The translations under genes were made by a program, and so were the position numbers. A stretch of 64,000 bases of DNA, from positions 1 through 64,000 of the forward strand of contig JAPTJF010000007.1 in assembly GCA_029339195.1 (NCBI GenBank), given 5' to 3'. Source of the DNA: Micractinium sp. NFX-FRZ (taxonomy: Eukaryota; Chlorophyta; Trebouxiophyceae; Chlorellales; Chlorellaceae). The notes under the pieces were generated by a model. That model saw only the letters and a list, made by a program, of their open reading frames with translations. It had not been told where the DNA came from and did not search any database. Every line of letters starts with the position of its first letter. The first letter of the stretch is position 1. Shown here piece after piece: positions 1 to 11,278 of the stretch.

Positions 1-287
1 GAGCGGACCACCGTCACCACAAACATCCAACCAAGAAGCAGAGAAATTTCAAACAAAGAGCCAAGGCGCTTATCTGCAGTCTTGCTGTGGACTCGCTGCA
101 CAGATTGGAGACGCTCTAGGTGGAGGGGGGAGGCGGAGGCTGCAAGAGGAACATATTTTAGCGCTGCCGGGCTGGCTGCCTTTAGCTGCCACTTGCTTGT
201 GCCGGCACGACGCAACAAACTGGACTCACGCAGACTGCCCCAGCTGGTGGGCTGCCCAACACCTGGCTTGGTGAAGGTGGCGCAGCT

Positions 288-880
288 CTTGCCGGCGCAG
301 GCCTCGCACCACTGCTGCAGGACTGGGGAGGCACAGTCAACGGGGCACGGCTGCCGCTGCCCAAGGCAGGCACAGCTCTCGACTAACCCAGCAGCGCAAT
401 CCCTGCCTCAGCCAACCGGGGCGGCACCTGAGAGGATAAACCATGAAGGGCTCGGGGCGCTTGGGTGAGGAGAGGAGGCAGCAGAACGAGGCTCAGGGAA
501 GAGAAGGGGCGCAGGGGCCAGGTGGCGATTGGAGAGGCTGTGAAGTGGCGACGGGAGAGGTGCAGTCGAGGTGCAGCGGAAGCAGGTGGTGTTGTGCGCA
601 GGCCTGGGGGGTGAGGTGACACTCGGGCGAAGCGGGGTGCGACGGGGGTGCGACTGGCGGTGGTTGGCACGTCTCAACACAGGGTGGCTCGGCGCAGGGC
701 GCAACACTGGCACCACTGCGGGACTAGGGGGGCAAAGTTAGTGCTGCACGGCTGCCGCTGCCCAAGGCAGGCACAGCTCTCCACAACCCAAACCCCTGCC
801 ACATTCACCAGCCAACACACTGGGGCGGCACCTGAGGGTGGCTCAGACCAACTGGGCTTGAAGCTTGGGGTGAGCAAGAA
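288..880. repeat. Direct repeat pair of about 180 bp
   Basis: Positions about 288-470 and 698-880 are diverged copies. The best core, ctgccgctgcccaaggcagg followed by cacagctctc, is identical at about 351-380 and 751-780. Both copies go on to a shared ggggcggcacctgag and a purine-rich tail. The copies are about 400 bp apart. Confidence 0.8.
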
Positions 881-942
881 GGTGGCAGGAGCCAAGGGGG
901 GCAGAGGAGCAGGGCGGGTGCAGACGGAGCAGACACTCGGGG

Positions 943-1039
943 GGCGACTCGGGAGCAGGCGCTTGGCTGGGCGACTCGGGAGCAGGCGCTTGGCTGGGCG
1001 ACTCGGGAGAGGCGCTTGGCTGGGCGACTCGGGAGCAGG
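943..1039. repeat. 27 bp tandem minisatellite
   Basis: About 3.6 copies of a 27 bp unit beginning ggcgactcgggagcagg and ending cgcttggctg. The third copy has lost one base. The array is young, because the units are nearly identical. Confidence 0.9.
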
Positions 1040-1724
1040 TGAGGTGCGGTGACACTTTGGGTGAGGAGGCAGGGGCATCGTGCGCAGGCAGGCAGAGGAA
1101 CTGGGGTGACGTCTGAGCTCAACCAACCACTCTATGTTGGACGTGTGTCGCTGGCCGGCCGTGGGGGCGTGGCACGAGCGCAGGGGGCAGAGACTGCAGG
1201 GGAGGAGCTTACAGGCAGAGGCACTGCACCCGGGCAGGCAGGCAGTGCATGCAGGCAAGCCACAACAGGCAGCGGTACCTGGACCTTGGCGTGTTTGCGC
1301 TTCGGGCGGACGCTCAGATGACAGCTCAGGAGGACAACTCGGGTGGGAGAATAATTATAGCGGACCAGAACGGGGGTTGCAGAGCAGAACGGCAGGGAGA
1401 AAATAATGCACACCCACGCTTTGAGCGGCAGGGCTGAAGGCGGGGGTTTTCTCGCGGGGCTTGCAACTGCTGCTGGGGGCGGCGGTGTTGTTGCCGGCGC
1501 TGTGCAGTTCCGTGGAGCCAACCGAGGAGCCAACCAGAGGGCAGCACGCATTGACACTCTTCAAGGATCTTCATGGTTGCTTCAGGAAGACCAGCAGACC
1601 AGCCGGACGCCCGCCACAAAACGCTTTCCGCCAGGGCAGCTGCGCGTCCAAACACTACTTCTCTTTTCGCCTCCCTTCTTCAACCAGCCAAGCCAGAGAA
1701 ATGCCGGGGACGCACGCCACGCCA

Positions 1725-2772
1725 GAGCCAGCCAGAGCGGCAGAACAGCCCGAACAAACGCCGGCGGCGGGGTGGTCTTCGAGGCGCTGGGGTGCGGTGG
1801 ACGGAGCGGAGCAGCACGGGACGCCCAAGCCGGAGCAAGCGGAGCAGACGGGACGAGGAGCAGCCGAGCACGAGGGACGCCGACCAAACTTCGGGACTTT
1901 CTGGGTGCCAACTCGAACACACCACCTATCTGGGAGGGTGACGCGCCACGGGGCGGGAGGTGGGGTGTCGCGCGCGCGCATCAAGCGGTGGCAGCAGGGT
2001 TGTGGGACCTCTGGACAGCCTGCGGTGAGTAGACGGAGGGGCAGGAGAGGCACGTGGTTTGGGCAGGCAGAGAAGGGAGGGAGGGAGGGGGGCAAGGATG
2101 CAACCGGCAAACCGGCATGCCTGGAACTCTGCGCCGTGGCCCCCGCGCCAAGGCACCGCTCCCCAAGCCCCCCAAGTCCAGTCCCCGACAGCGCTCTGCC
2201 CGGTTGCACGGGGCTAACTGGACGCCCCAAGGCTGTGCAGGGCGGCGACGAGTGCTGGAAGGGGCTGGAAGTTCCCCAGCAACACCGCGTTTGGGAGATG
2301 CCGCGCCCCGTTGAGTTCCCTGCTCACCTTGCTCTGCGGCGGCGCTCGCGTCTTCGTGGAAGCGCTGGGACGGCCACGGGAGGGCTCGGCAGCTAGCTGC
2401 GGGGCCTGGGGGGGGAGCGCGGAGGGGGAGTGACCCGGCCAAGCGGCCCACACACACACAGCCCTCACATACTGTGACTGGGACGCCCTCAGGCCGTGGG
2501 AGACCCTGTGAGGCGGAAGAGCAGGAGGGAAGAGTGACGGAGGGAGGAGCAGGAGGCGCAAGAAGAGGGCGCTCAACACGTCAACAAAATGCGCTGCATG
2601 GGGCAGTCAAACTCCTGCTCGGGCGCTTGCATCCCTGAAAAAGCACCACACAGACCATAAGCATTCACTTGAGGCCGCGGGGAGGTCAAACGGAGCGCCA
2701 GCATCACAACAGCCACGCCATAGCATGCCGCTCCCGCCAGCGCCGCAGAGGCGCCGCCCAGCACCTACATAC
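1725..2772 (-). repeat. Left arm of a ~1 kb inverted repeat
   Basis: Read on the minus strand, this segment aligns nearly base for base with 62978-64000 read on the plus strand. Shared landmarks include the minus-strand peptide MQAPEQEFDCPMQRILL at about 2585-2635 and its copy at about 63090-63140, then ASTKTRAPPQS, and the string ggtcccacaaccctgctgcc. Differences are scattered substitutions and small indels. It carries splice-like motifs (cctcacagg, ctgcagg) but matches no protein family I recognise. The outer limit may lie further left, because the right copy is cut by the window edge. Confidence 0.85.
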
Positions 2773-3297
2773 CACCGGCGAGTTCCGTCTACCTTTATGT
2801 GTCTGCGCCGCCGGTTGAGAAGTGCCTGAAGCTGTCAACAGGCCCCACAGTCTTCCGGTCTCTGAGCTTTGCTTTCAGCTGCGGTTGCTGCCTACCTTCC
2901 CAGGCGTCCACAACCGTTTTTTGCAGACGGGGGATGAATAATTTTACCTTGAGGGTGTGCCGCCATGGAGATCGGGTCGGCTGTGTGCTGTGCCGGCAAG
3001 GAAGCACCGCATGCATCGCGCGCAGGCGGAAAGACAGACGGGGACAAGACAAAGAATAGCTGCTGGATCAAACGAGGGGGGTGGGTTCTAGGAGAGTCAC
3101 AAGTTCTTGAGGCTTGCAGGGCATCCGGAAATGCCGGTCGGCGACAGGGCGCGCTGGAAAAAACGCCCCGCCCCCGCGGCACTCCACCGCTGGACCGCCA
3201 CGCAGCCTCACCAGCCTGCCGTGGGGCGGCAGCACCTGCGGGAGGTCAAGTCAAGACCTGCGGGCAGCCCAGCCGCGCTGGGACAACCTCCTGCCCG
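2773..3297. other. Spacer and probable 3' untranslated region of PurF
   Basis: This lies between the inverted repeat and the PurF stop codon. It is less GC-rich than its surroundings. I see no convincing coding sequence and no TGTAA signal in the minus-strand orientation. It probably holds the PurF 3' untranslated region. Confidence 0.5.
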
Positions 3298-6200
3298 TCA
3301 CGCAGTGGGCGCGGCCACAGCCCCAGCATCCACGCTGCCCGCCTGGCTGCCGTCGCCGGCGGCGCCGTTGCGGCTGCTGCCCACCAGCGACGTCTTGCGC
3401 CCCGGCCGCGCCCTCCGCTTGCCCCGCCCAGACTCCTCCAGGTTGCGCAGGTAGGCCTCGTTGATGTCGCCAGTGATGTACTTGCCTGCAGGGGGGGCAG
3501 GCAGGCAGGCCGGGGCGGGGGGGCGGCGGCAGGGTGGCAACGTCAGCAAGGGGAGGGGGGAAAGGGCAGCGGCAGCGCCCGCGTGGGGCGGGGCAAGCGG
3601 ACATGAAGAGCGGCGCGGCGCGCGCGACGGTGAACGGAACAGCAGCAAGATGGCGGGCGGGTCAGCCGGTGCTTTCCCTGCAGCACTGTCCACCGGGACA
3701 GCAAAAGCCGCCGCATGGCGCCACCTGCCACATCAGCACGACCATCAGCACCGCAGGGGCCCCCATGGCAGCGCCGGCCCCCACCCCGCCCCGCACCCGT
3801 GAAGCACGAGTCGTCAAACTCCTCGATCAGCGGGTTGAGGTCGTGCCCGCAGGCCACCAGATCCTCCACGCTCTGGTAAATCAGTCCGTCGGCGCCCAGC
3901 ACCTTGCAGATCTCCTCCTCCGTCAGGTTGTGCGCCACAAACTCGCTGCGAGGTGGAGCGGGGGCGTGGGGAGAGGGAGGAAGGCGTGAAAGCATGGTAA
4001 AGAGGTTGTGCGGCACAGACTCGCTGCAGGTCAGGTTTGGGTGGGTGGGTGGGGGTGAGGGTGAGGGTGAGGGAGGGGGGCGGGGGGATGATGCGGCATG
4101 ATCAGGAGGCTGTGGGCCACACACTTGCTGTACAGGCAGTGGTGTTGGAGGGAGGGAGGGGGGCATGTGATGGGGTGGCAAGGTGAGGAGAGGTGTACGA
4201 GGAGCCCAGGGGCGGCCAGGAATGGGGGATGAAGGGGAGAAAGAGGAGGAAGTTGCTAGCTGGAGCTGAGCAGAGGGCGGGCCACACTCCCAGCAACACA
4301 TTGAGACCAGCCACAGGAGGGCCCCCACCCAGTGCACCACCGGGCCGCACCTGCGGGTGGGCATATCCACTCCGTAGACGTTGGGGTAGCGCACCGGCGG
4401 CGACGCGCTAGCCAGGTACACCTGCAGCAGCACCGGGGGGGGGGCAGGCAGGGCGGCAGGCAGGTGAGGCATGGTGAGATGCAGACAGGTGGAGCGGGGG
4501 AGCAGGGCTCCATGGGGCGTGAGATGCGGCGCCAGCGGTACTGGCCTCCCCTCACGCCACCCCCGTCTGCACCACTATTCAAGTGCCACCGCTCTCACCC
4601 TCAAGGCACCTAATCCCTCGCTGCTTCCCTGGGATTCTTGTGCCCCTGACACGTTCTTGGCACGTGCGTTGCGCACCGTACGCCCTCACCCCCACCCCCA
4701 CCCCGCTCTGCCGAGGCCCTCCTGGTCCTGCTCCTCTCCCCCCTCCCAAACACACACACCCTGCCCTGGCCAAGGCCCCCCTGCGCCTGCCCCTCTCACC
4801 TTTGCGGCGCCCGCGTTGCGCACCATGTCCACAATCTGGCTCATCGTGGTGCCACGCACAATGGAGTCGTCAATCAGCAGCACGTTCTTGCCGGCAAACA
4901 CAACCGGCATCGCGTTCAGCTTGCGCCGCACAGACATCTGCGCCACAGGGGGCAGGGGGGCGGGCGGGGCGGGGCGGGGCGGGCGGGGTGAGGCAGTGTC
5001 AGCGGCATTTACAATTGAGGAGCTAGTGTGTGGCAGCAGAGGTGGTGTCGAGCAGCGAGTGGCAGGCGACAGCGCAGCGTGCGATGACGCAGCATACGAT
5101 GAAGCAGTGCTGGCCCTGCCCTGTGCAGCAGATCCCACCACGCCCTAAAAAACCCTGCTGCTGCCTCTAGCCCCACCTCGCGCATGCGCTGGTCAGAATT
5201 AGGTAGGGCGTACCCTATATCCTAGGTCAACGCTACCGTAAACCCTAAAGCCCAGCCCACACCTCGCGCATGCGCTGGTCAGGCATGATGAAGGTGCGCC
5301 CCACGTAGCGGTTCTTCACCAGGCCCTCCCGGTACGGCAGGCCCAGCTCGGCGCTGCGGGTCCACACGAATCCAGGGCGGGATGGGTCAGGCAGGCAGGC
5401 GATGGTGGGCGAGCGGCGTGTGGGTTCCAGGTGCAGGAGGACAACTGGTGGGGACAGCTGGCTGGTGGGTGAGCAAGGGGACCGGCTGGCCGGCACACAC
5501 ACTGGTATGCCTCCAGCGGGCGGGCGGGAAGGGTCTGGCCCATGTGCGCACCTGATCTGGATGGCTGCTGGCCGCGAGCCGTCGGGCACGGGGCACACGA
5601 GGTCAATGTCCCAGCCACGCTCCCTGCGGGCAGCCAGGTGGGCGGGGCAGGGCGGGAGGATGATGAGAACTGGCCGGACACAGAGGCAGCTGCTGCTGCT
5701 CAAGCTGCCCGCTCAGCCCCAGCCTCAGCCTCTGCTCATCAATGCAACGCATGTCCCACATCCCAGCTGAAGGGCCCCCCTTTGAGAGGGAACACATGTG
5801 CCTTCATGAATAGGCAGTTGCTAGTTGCTGACTACCAAAGCTCACTGGATGCGGCGTGCAAAGCACGCGCCACATCCCAGCTGGAGGGCCCCCCTCTGAG
5901 AGCACAAACACACGCATTGATAGCCAGGTGCCCACCCCCAGGCTCACTGGATGCGGCGTGCCAGGCGGGTGCCCAGCCCCAGCTGGAAGTTGTAGACGGG
6001 GACGTCGTTGAGAACGGAGTCGGGGCGGGCCAGGTAGATGTACTCAAAGATGCAGGGGGTCAGCTTCTCGGCCTGCAAATACGAGGTCAGTCGTCATATA
6101 CGGTCAAGGTCGGGGGATCAGCAGGAGCGGGACAGGTGGATGCTGAGGAAGACAGGGGTCAGCTTCTCGGCTGCAGGGAAGGAAGACAGGAGGACAGCAA

Positions 6201-9200
6201 TAAAGTTGCGGTGGCAGGAGGGGAGGGAGAGCAGAAATGTGCTGGATGCAAGGAGAACAACTTGTCTCGCATTGCAGGAAGGGTGGCGCGGGGGGGGGAC
6301 CGATGGGCGACACAGAGTGTGGGCCGGAGTAGCGCTGTGCCCGCCCTGCCCTGCCCTGCATGCCCGCACTGCCGCCGCCGCCGCCTCGCGCCGCCCTGCC
6401 CTGCCTGGCCTGTTTTGCCGCAGAGCTGCTGTGCCACCTGCCTGACTTCCCAGAGTGCGCCATCCCAGACCTGCCCTCCCTCTCAAAGGCCAGCGCCACC
6501 TCAGCGCACGCCAGCTCACCTTTGCCACCTGGCGGGTGATCAGGCGCCCCTCCTCGTCGATGATGATCATCTCGCCCGGCTGCACATCCCGCACACGCTC
6601 AAACCCAATGGGCCCAAAGGCACAGTCCTCGGACGCCACGCAGTACTCCTCGCCGCGCCGCCCCTGCCGCCGGCCCAGCACCAGCGGGCTGCACGGGGGG
6701 GGCAGCACGCACAGCATGTGGGTGGTGGGTGGGATGAGGGGAGAGCGGGGTGGGGAGGATGCAATGCGGGTGCAGGAGGCGTGGAGGCCAACACCCATTG
6801 CAGGGGAGGGATGCCGGATGCAGCACCGCGCCCTACCACACACACACACAGAGACACCCGTGAGCAGGGCCTACTACATTCTGTATGCAGGCCCCACCCG
6901 CCGCTGCTCACCGGATGCCGTGCGGGTCGCGGAAGGCCACCAGGCCCACCCCCTTGATGAGGGAGATGCAGGAGTAGGCGCCCTTGAGCAGCCCCATCAT
7001 CGCCTCCCCCGCCTCAAACACCATGTCCATCTTCTTCTGCGGGGGCGCAAGGAAAGGAGGAGGAGGGCAAGGACAACACAGGGAGTGGGAGGGTGAATGG
7101 GTGTGCATGGGCAGGCGACGGGCGCTTGCCCCACAGCGCGCGAACACAGCACCCCTGCCCCACCTGCCGCGCCGCCCATCCCTCCCTCCCTCATTCCCCG
7201 ATGCCTCCCTCGTGCATCTTCTGCCAACCAAACAACCACCCGCCCGCCCCCACCCACCCGGTTGGGGTCGCATGAGTCCTCCAGCAGGCAGCGCTGGTGC
7301 GCCCGGTGGATCTCGTCCGCCAGGATGTTCAGCAGCACCTGCAATAACACACAGCACGCCGGTGTTGGGACGGATGTGTGGGGGCCATGGCAGAACGCAA
7401 GCAGTGTGCGAACAGACGTGAGCCAGCCGTGCAGCAGCCAAATTGCGGCGGCACGGCAGCCAAGGAATGCAAGCGTGGCTCGAGAAAGCCGCAGTGAGCA
7501 CTCGTAAGCTGGCCAGCTGGCCAACCGCGCCCACCCAGCAACCCAAACCTCCCCACGCACCGTGCACCACATCCTCACGCCACACCACACACCGCATGTT
7601 GCACACCACCCGCCTCTGAGTTGCTCTCTGTGCGCACCTCCCCACGCATCCAATACCACTTCCACACACAGCACCCACGCACACACGCACACCACCCGCC
7701 CACACCTCGCACACCTCTGAGTCGCTGTCTGTGCGCATGTGGCGGTTGAAGAAGGAAGTGGACGAGTTGAGCAGCGTGCGCAGCTGGTCGGTGTTGGTCA
7801 GGTTGCCGTTGTGGATCATGTAGATCCCCAGGGGGGAGTTTACAAAAAAGGGCTGCGCCTCCTGGGCAGAGGCGGAGCCAGCGGTGGGGTACCGCACGTG
7901 ACCGATTCCCACGGAGCCTGCGGGTGGCAGGGAGGAGGGACGGAGGGAAGGAAGGAGGCGGGGGAGCGTGAGGAGGGGCAAAAGGCGCGCACATGTGGGT
8001 CACAGGGCAGTGTTGAGGGCAGCGCAGCGTGATCTTGGCAGTGGATGTGTGCCCGCTGCGCACTCGGGCCCTGCGGGTGGCAGGGAAGGGCGAGCGTGGG
8101 CATGCAGCGAGCTCGGCATGGTGCGCATGGCGGTGGCACTGCGGGTCGACAGCCCGCACAAACGTCACACCACACCACCAGCATCCGCTGCACCTTGCCG
8201 GCTCTGCCGGCCAGAACGCAAGCGCGTGCATGATGGGCACCACCGCACCCAATCACCCTTGAGCACGTCCACCTGGCGCTGCTTGCTGCACACACCCTCC
8301 TCACAAACGTATGCGCGCCACACACCCCGCAGCACCTCATCAACCTCAGGTCTGCCCACCGTGGAGCAAGTCCAGCCCGCACCACCATCAGATCAAGCTC
8401 TGTCCACCCCAAACCACCATCAAGCTGAGCCCCCGCCCACCCTTGAGCGCATCCAGCTGCGTCTGCTTGCTGAACACGTCCTTGACCAGTCCGTTGGCCT
8501 TGTACTCGTAAAACTTCTTCCAATTGGTGGTCACCATGCCGGCTGCAGAGGGGTGCAAATGATGGGGGGTAGGAAAGACACGCAATGCAGGAGATCAGGA
8601 AGGCAGATTGGGTGCTTGCAGCCTCCTTCGTCCGGTTGGTGGTCACCATGCCGGTTGCAGGGGTTTGCACATGATACAGAATGCCGGGAGAAGCAAGGCA
8701 GATTGGTGACTGTGAGCTCCAGATAATGTCCTCCAGTGTGAGGCCACCACGCCGGTTGGTAAACATAAAAGCGACGAGTCATGGGTTATGAGAGGCGACG
8801 GAAGAGGTGCGGAAGAACGGCAGCATTCTCCCCGTGTCGCCACGTGCCACCAGGCACACGTTCACCCAGCAAGCAGGCGGCCTTGCACAGCATCGCCGCC
8901 GGTGCAGCAACACCAGCCCACGCATTGTGGCAGCGCCCCCGCCACCCGCCACCCCACGCCCTTATCCCCGCTCCTCACCAGAGTCCTGGCCGCGGTGCTG
9001 CAGCATGAGGAGCCCCTCATAAATCTCAACATTTGACTCCCCCTCGTGCTTGAACACGCCGATGATGCCGCACATGCGTGTGGGCGCCCTGCATGCGATG
9101 GCACAAGAGCCATCAACAGACGGGCAGGAGCGCAGCGGCAGGAGGGGCGGCGGTTGGCGGGACGCCCTTGCGGCTGCACCGCCCAAGCGAGCAGGCCCTG

Positions 9201-9522
9201 CCAGCCATTGACCGCTAGCTATTGGCCGCCATGCACCTTCTGCCACTTGAATGAGCATCCTGAAGCTGCCGACTCTAACCCACCTGGCCTGCACACGGCG
9301 GCTGCTGCACCCCGCTGCCGCCTGCTCCACCGCCACCTGCAGACGGCTGCCGCCGGCGAGGTAGTGCGTGCTGCTGGTGCCGGCGCTGAATCGGCACCGT
9401 GCCTGAGCGTTCAGCTGCTGCTGCATGCTGGGGCGGGCCGCGGTGGCGCCCCTCTGCCGAGAGGGCTCCAGGCCGGGCAGCACCGCAGCCGGCCGGCTCT
9501 GCAGCATGCCGCTGACGTGCAT
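3298..9522 (-). CDS. purF: Amidophosphoribosyltransferase (PurF/ADE4 type), 14 exons
   Basis: It catalyses the first committed step of de novo purine synthesis, moving glutamine amide nitrogen to PRPP. Exons on the minus strand: 9284-9522, 8979-9088, 8441-8542, 7715-7917, 7258-7338, 6912-7036, 6520-6688, 5948-6072, 5552-5623, 5263-5353, 4800-4937, 4351-4421, 3797-3945, 3298-3485. All phases agree and give 620 residues. Met85-Cys86 begins MCGIIGVF, the class II glutaminase with catalytic Cys. GHVRYPTAG and HNGNLTN follow, then the PRPP loop [13 protein letters not shown] near residues 458-470. The C-terminus (CFTGKYITGD) is of the yeast/E. coli type. The first 85 residues are Arg/Ala/Ser-rich and look like a plastid or mitochondrial targeting peptide that must be removed to free Cys86. 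The ATG at 9520-9522 is the first in frame. Introns contain copies of the exon edges (see findings). Confidence 0.95.
3925..4135 (-). repeat. Three copies of the PurF exon 13 acceptor edge
   Basis: The start of exon 13 (about 3925-3952) recurs inside the upstream intron at about 4003-4030 and 4105-4135, with roughly one base in five changed. The core is aggttgtgcgccacaaactc in the true exon. The peptides read EFVAHNL, ESVPHNL and a third decayed form. Confidence 0.8.
5757..5985 (-). repeat. Tandem ~112 bp duplication spanning the PurF exon 8 donor
   Basis: Two direct copies, about 5757-5868 and 5869-5985, share cccagctggagggcccccct and gctcactggatgcggcgtgc. The second copy covers the end of real exon 8 and its donor; the first lies inside the intron and carries a decoy donor in the same context. 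Confidence 0.8.
8522..8762 (-). repeat. Three copies of the PurF exon 3 acceptor edge
   Basis: The true exon 3 edge (ggtcaccatgccggctgcag at about 8529-8548) is repeated at about 8641-8660 and, more decayed, at about 8741-8762. The intron sequence between copies is also related (both contain gcagattgg), so the duplicated unit was about 120 bp and included exon and intron. Confidence 0.85.
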
Positions 9523-9978
9523 CACTGCTGGATGTGTGCAAACGATTAGAGAGGGTATGCCGAGAGCGCTCGTGACGGAGCAGGGCTATCAAAGGGCGGG
9601 AGAGGGTGTGCTGCCAGCAGCTGGTGGCTGGAGCGCCGGGGAGGGGCTGAAGGGCCCGATGGGGCGGGCTGAAGGGTGCCTTACATGCATGCGCCACATG
9701 ACATACATGACAGCAGCCGTCGGCGCCCGACGTGCTTTGCATGGCGCGATGTGGACTGAACAGGGCGCCCGGCTTTCTTGCTTCCGCACCCATTGGATGG
9801 AAGACATCACGCTTTGATCACGTTTTGAAAGCGAGGCGCGGGTCTGGCACGCTGGACACAAACCCTGCTCTTGACTCGGTCGAGGGCTTTGGCACCGCTT
9901 GGCAGAAAGCGGGGGCAGCCAGGCAGACACCCACGACCGCCGCTGGCCGGACTGAGGCGCCAGGCGGGCAGCTGAAGG
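9523..9978. promoter_or_regulatory. Divergent promoter region, PurF / RNase-kappa-like
   Basis: 456 bp separate the start codons of PurF (minus) and the small membrane protein (plus). Both 5' untranslated regions and both promoters must lie here unless further upstream exons exist. No TATA box or other element stands out by eye. Confidence 0.5.
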
Positions 9979-10815
9979 ATGTGCGGGCCCACAGGTGCGC
10001 TTCTCCGCGGGCTGCGCGCAGCAAGGGACGTGCCCATCAGGGCACAGACTCAGAGGCTGGCCGCAGGGCAGGCCTCCGCCACCCTGAATGCCCTGCCGCC
10101 GTCAACAAAGCCCTGCCGCCGACCTCCCTCGCCTCCCCGCCTGTGCAGGCTCCTCCTTCTGCCTGGGGCTCAGCATTTTCGCCATCCTGTTCCTGTCAGT
10201 GCTGGCCAGCCTCATCGGTGGCGGTTACCCGTACGCAGGTGCGCCCAGGGGCAGGGGCAGGGGCGCTGCCGACCTTTGCCTGTTCACTGCCGCTGCCCGG
10301 CCTCCTGCAGAAGTCGGAAGGCGCAGCAGCGCCAGAGGCGGACCCTGCACCCATCACGGTGCCAGTTCCACATCTGCTGACAGTTGATGCATCATTCCAT
10401 GGTCGCCGCCTCTATGCCCGCCCGCCCCTCTGCAGGGGAGTGGTTTGAGGCCAAGGCGCAGCCGGGGCACGACCTGGAGCCGCTTGACGAGCAGAGAGAC
10501 GTGGTGGTGGCAAACCTGTGGAAGACGGTGGGTGGGGGAGTGTGTGGCCAAGGCGGCACGAGATTTGCACCAGGGTGGGCAAGGCGTGGTCAGGGGGGCC
10601 ATGCAAGGCGCCATAGGGCGTTGCCATCTAAATCTAGGCATCGGGATGCCTCAAATGCCACACTTTCCCGCAATCCCCTGCCTGCCTGCCACGCTCCTCA
10701 TCCCTCTTGCCGCCTCTGCTGCCCGTGCCGCCCTGCGCAGGTGGGCATCTACGCGGCTGTGGGGGCGATGTCGGGAGTGGCGGTGCTGTACCACAAGATG
10801 CGTGGCAACCTCTGA
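9979..10815 (+). CDS. Small two-helix membrane protein, probable ribonuclease kappa homologue
   Basis: Four exons (9979-9994, 10149-10238, 10436-10527, 10741-10815) with agreeing phases encode 90 residues. Order: MCGPTG, a hydrophobic helix (FCLGLSIFAILFLSVLASLI, about residues 9-28), a polar loop (EWFEAKAQPGHDLEPLDEQR), then a second helix (VGIYAAVGAMSGVAVLY) and a short basic tail. Length, the N-terminal CGP and two-helix hairpin match the RNase kappa family, which in animals is an endoribonuclease and a V-ATPase-associated protein of endosomal membranes. The identification rests on architecture and weak similarity, so the family call is moderate. The 16 nt first exon was chosen because it supplies an ATG, a donor and the right phase; it is the weakest part of the model. 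Confidence 0.6.
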
Positions 10816-11278
10816 AGGGGTTCACCTGCAGGCGCAGCGGCTTGGGGAGCACTCTGCGGCACTCTGCACAGACGGGCTAGCACATGCCAGTGCCCAGCAT
10901 CCTGCTTGCTGCGGCAGCTGGCATCTTCGGGCAGCTCCCACCCCGGCGGCCTGTTGAACAACAGCCGGCGTGGCCGCCAGCAGCAGCACGACTGCCAGCA
11001 GCGGCACGGCAGCTGCTGTGGTGGCGGCACGCCAGCAGAACAGGCTCACCCCCTCTCTTGACCTCGCCTCGCTCCGCAAACGTGTGCATCTTTTCGCTCT
11101 TAGCTCTCTGACCACTTTGCTGTTCTCTGTAGCATTGCTTAACACTGCCGAATGTAACAATCTCAGTACTGACGCACTTGCGGGGATAATCACTGGGTGT
11201 GTGTTGGGGCTGCAGTTGCAGCTGCGCTGTGCCGGAATGCGGCTGCAGCAACGCAACGTGGCGCAGCCAGTGTGCTGC
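10816..11278. other. Tail-to-tail spacer between RNase-kappa-like and Mrd1 genes
   Basis: 463 bp of 3' untranslated sequence from two convergent genes. It contains a plus-strand TGTAA motif for the upstream gene. No additional coding sequence is supported. Confidence 0.55.
11153..11157 (+). terminator. TGTAA polyadenylation signal
   Basis: TGTAA, the usual chlorophyte poly(A) signal, lies about 340 bp downstream of the RNase-kappa-like stop codon on the same strand. Confidence 0.4.

Larger units (their letters stand above)
1..1724. other. Left-edge repeat-rich DNA without a supported gene
   Basis: No reading frame here resembles a known protein. Several long open frames overlap on both strands, as expected by chance in DNA this rich in G and C. 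The stretch holds a pair of roughly 180 bp direct repeats and a 27 bp tandem repeat, listed separately, and runs without a visible break into the left arm of the inverted repeat. It may be part of the same dispersed element. Confidence 0.6.

Noticed and set aside
1461..2396. Long open frame (311 codons, plus) across the left repeat
   Set aside because: Composition is Ala/Arg/Gly/Pro as expected by chance in this base composition, it overlaps the inverted repeat, and the right copy does not keep the same frame open.
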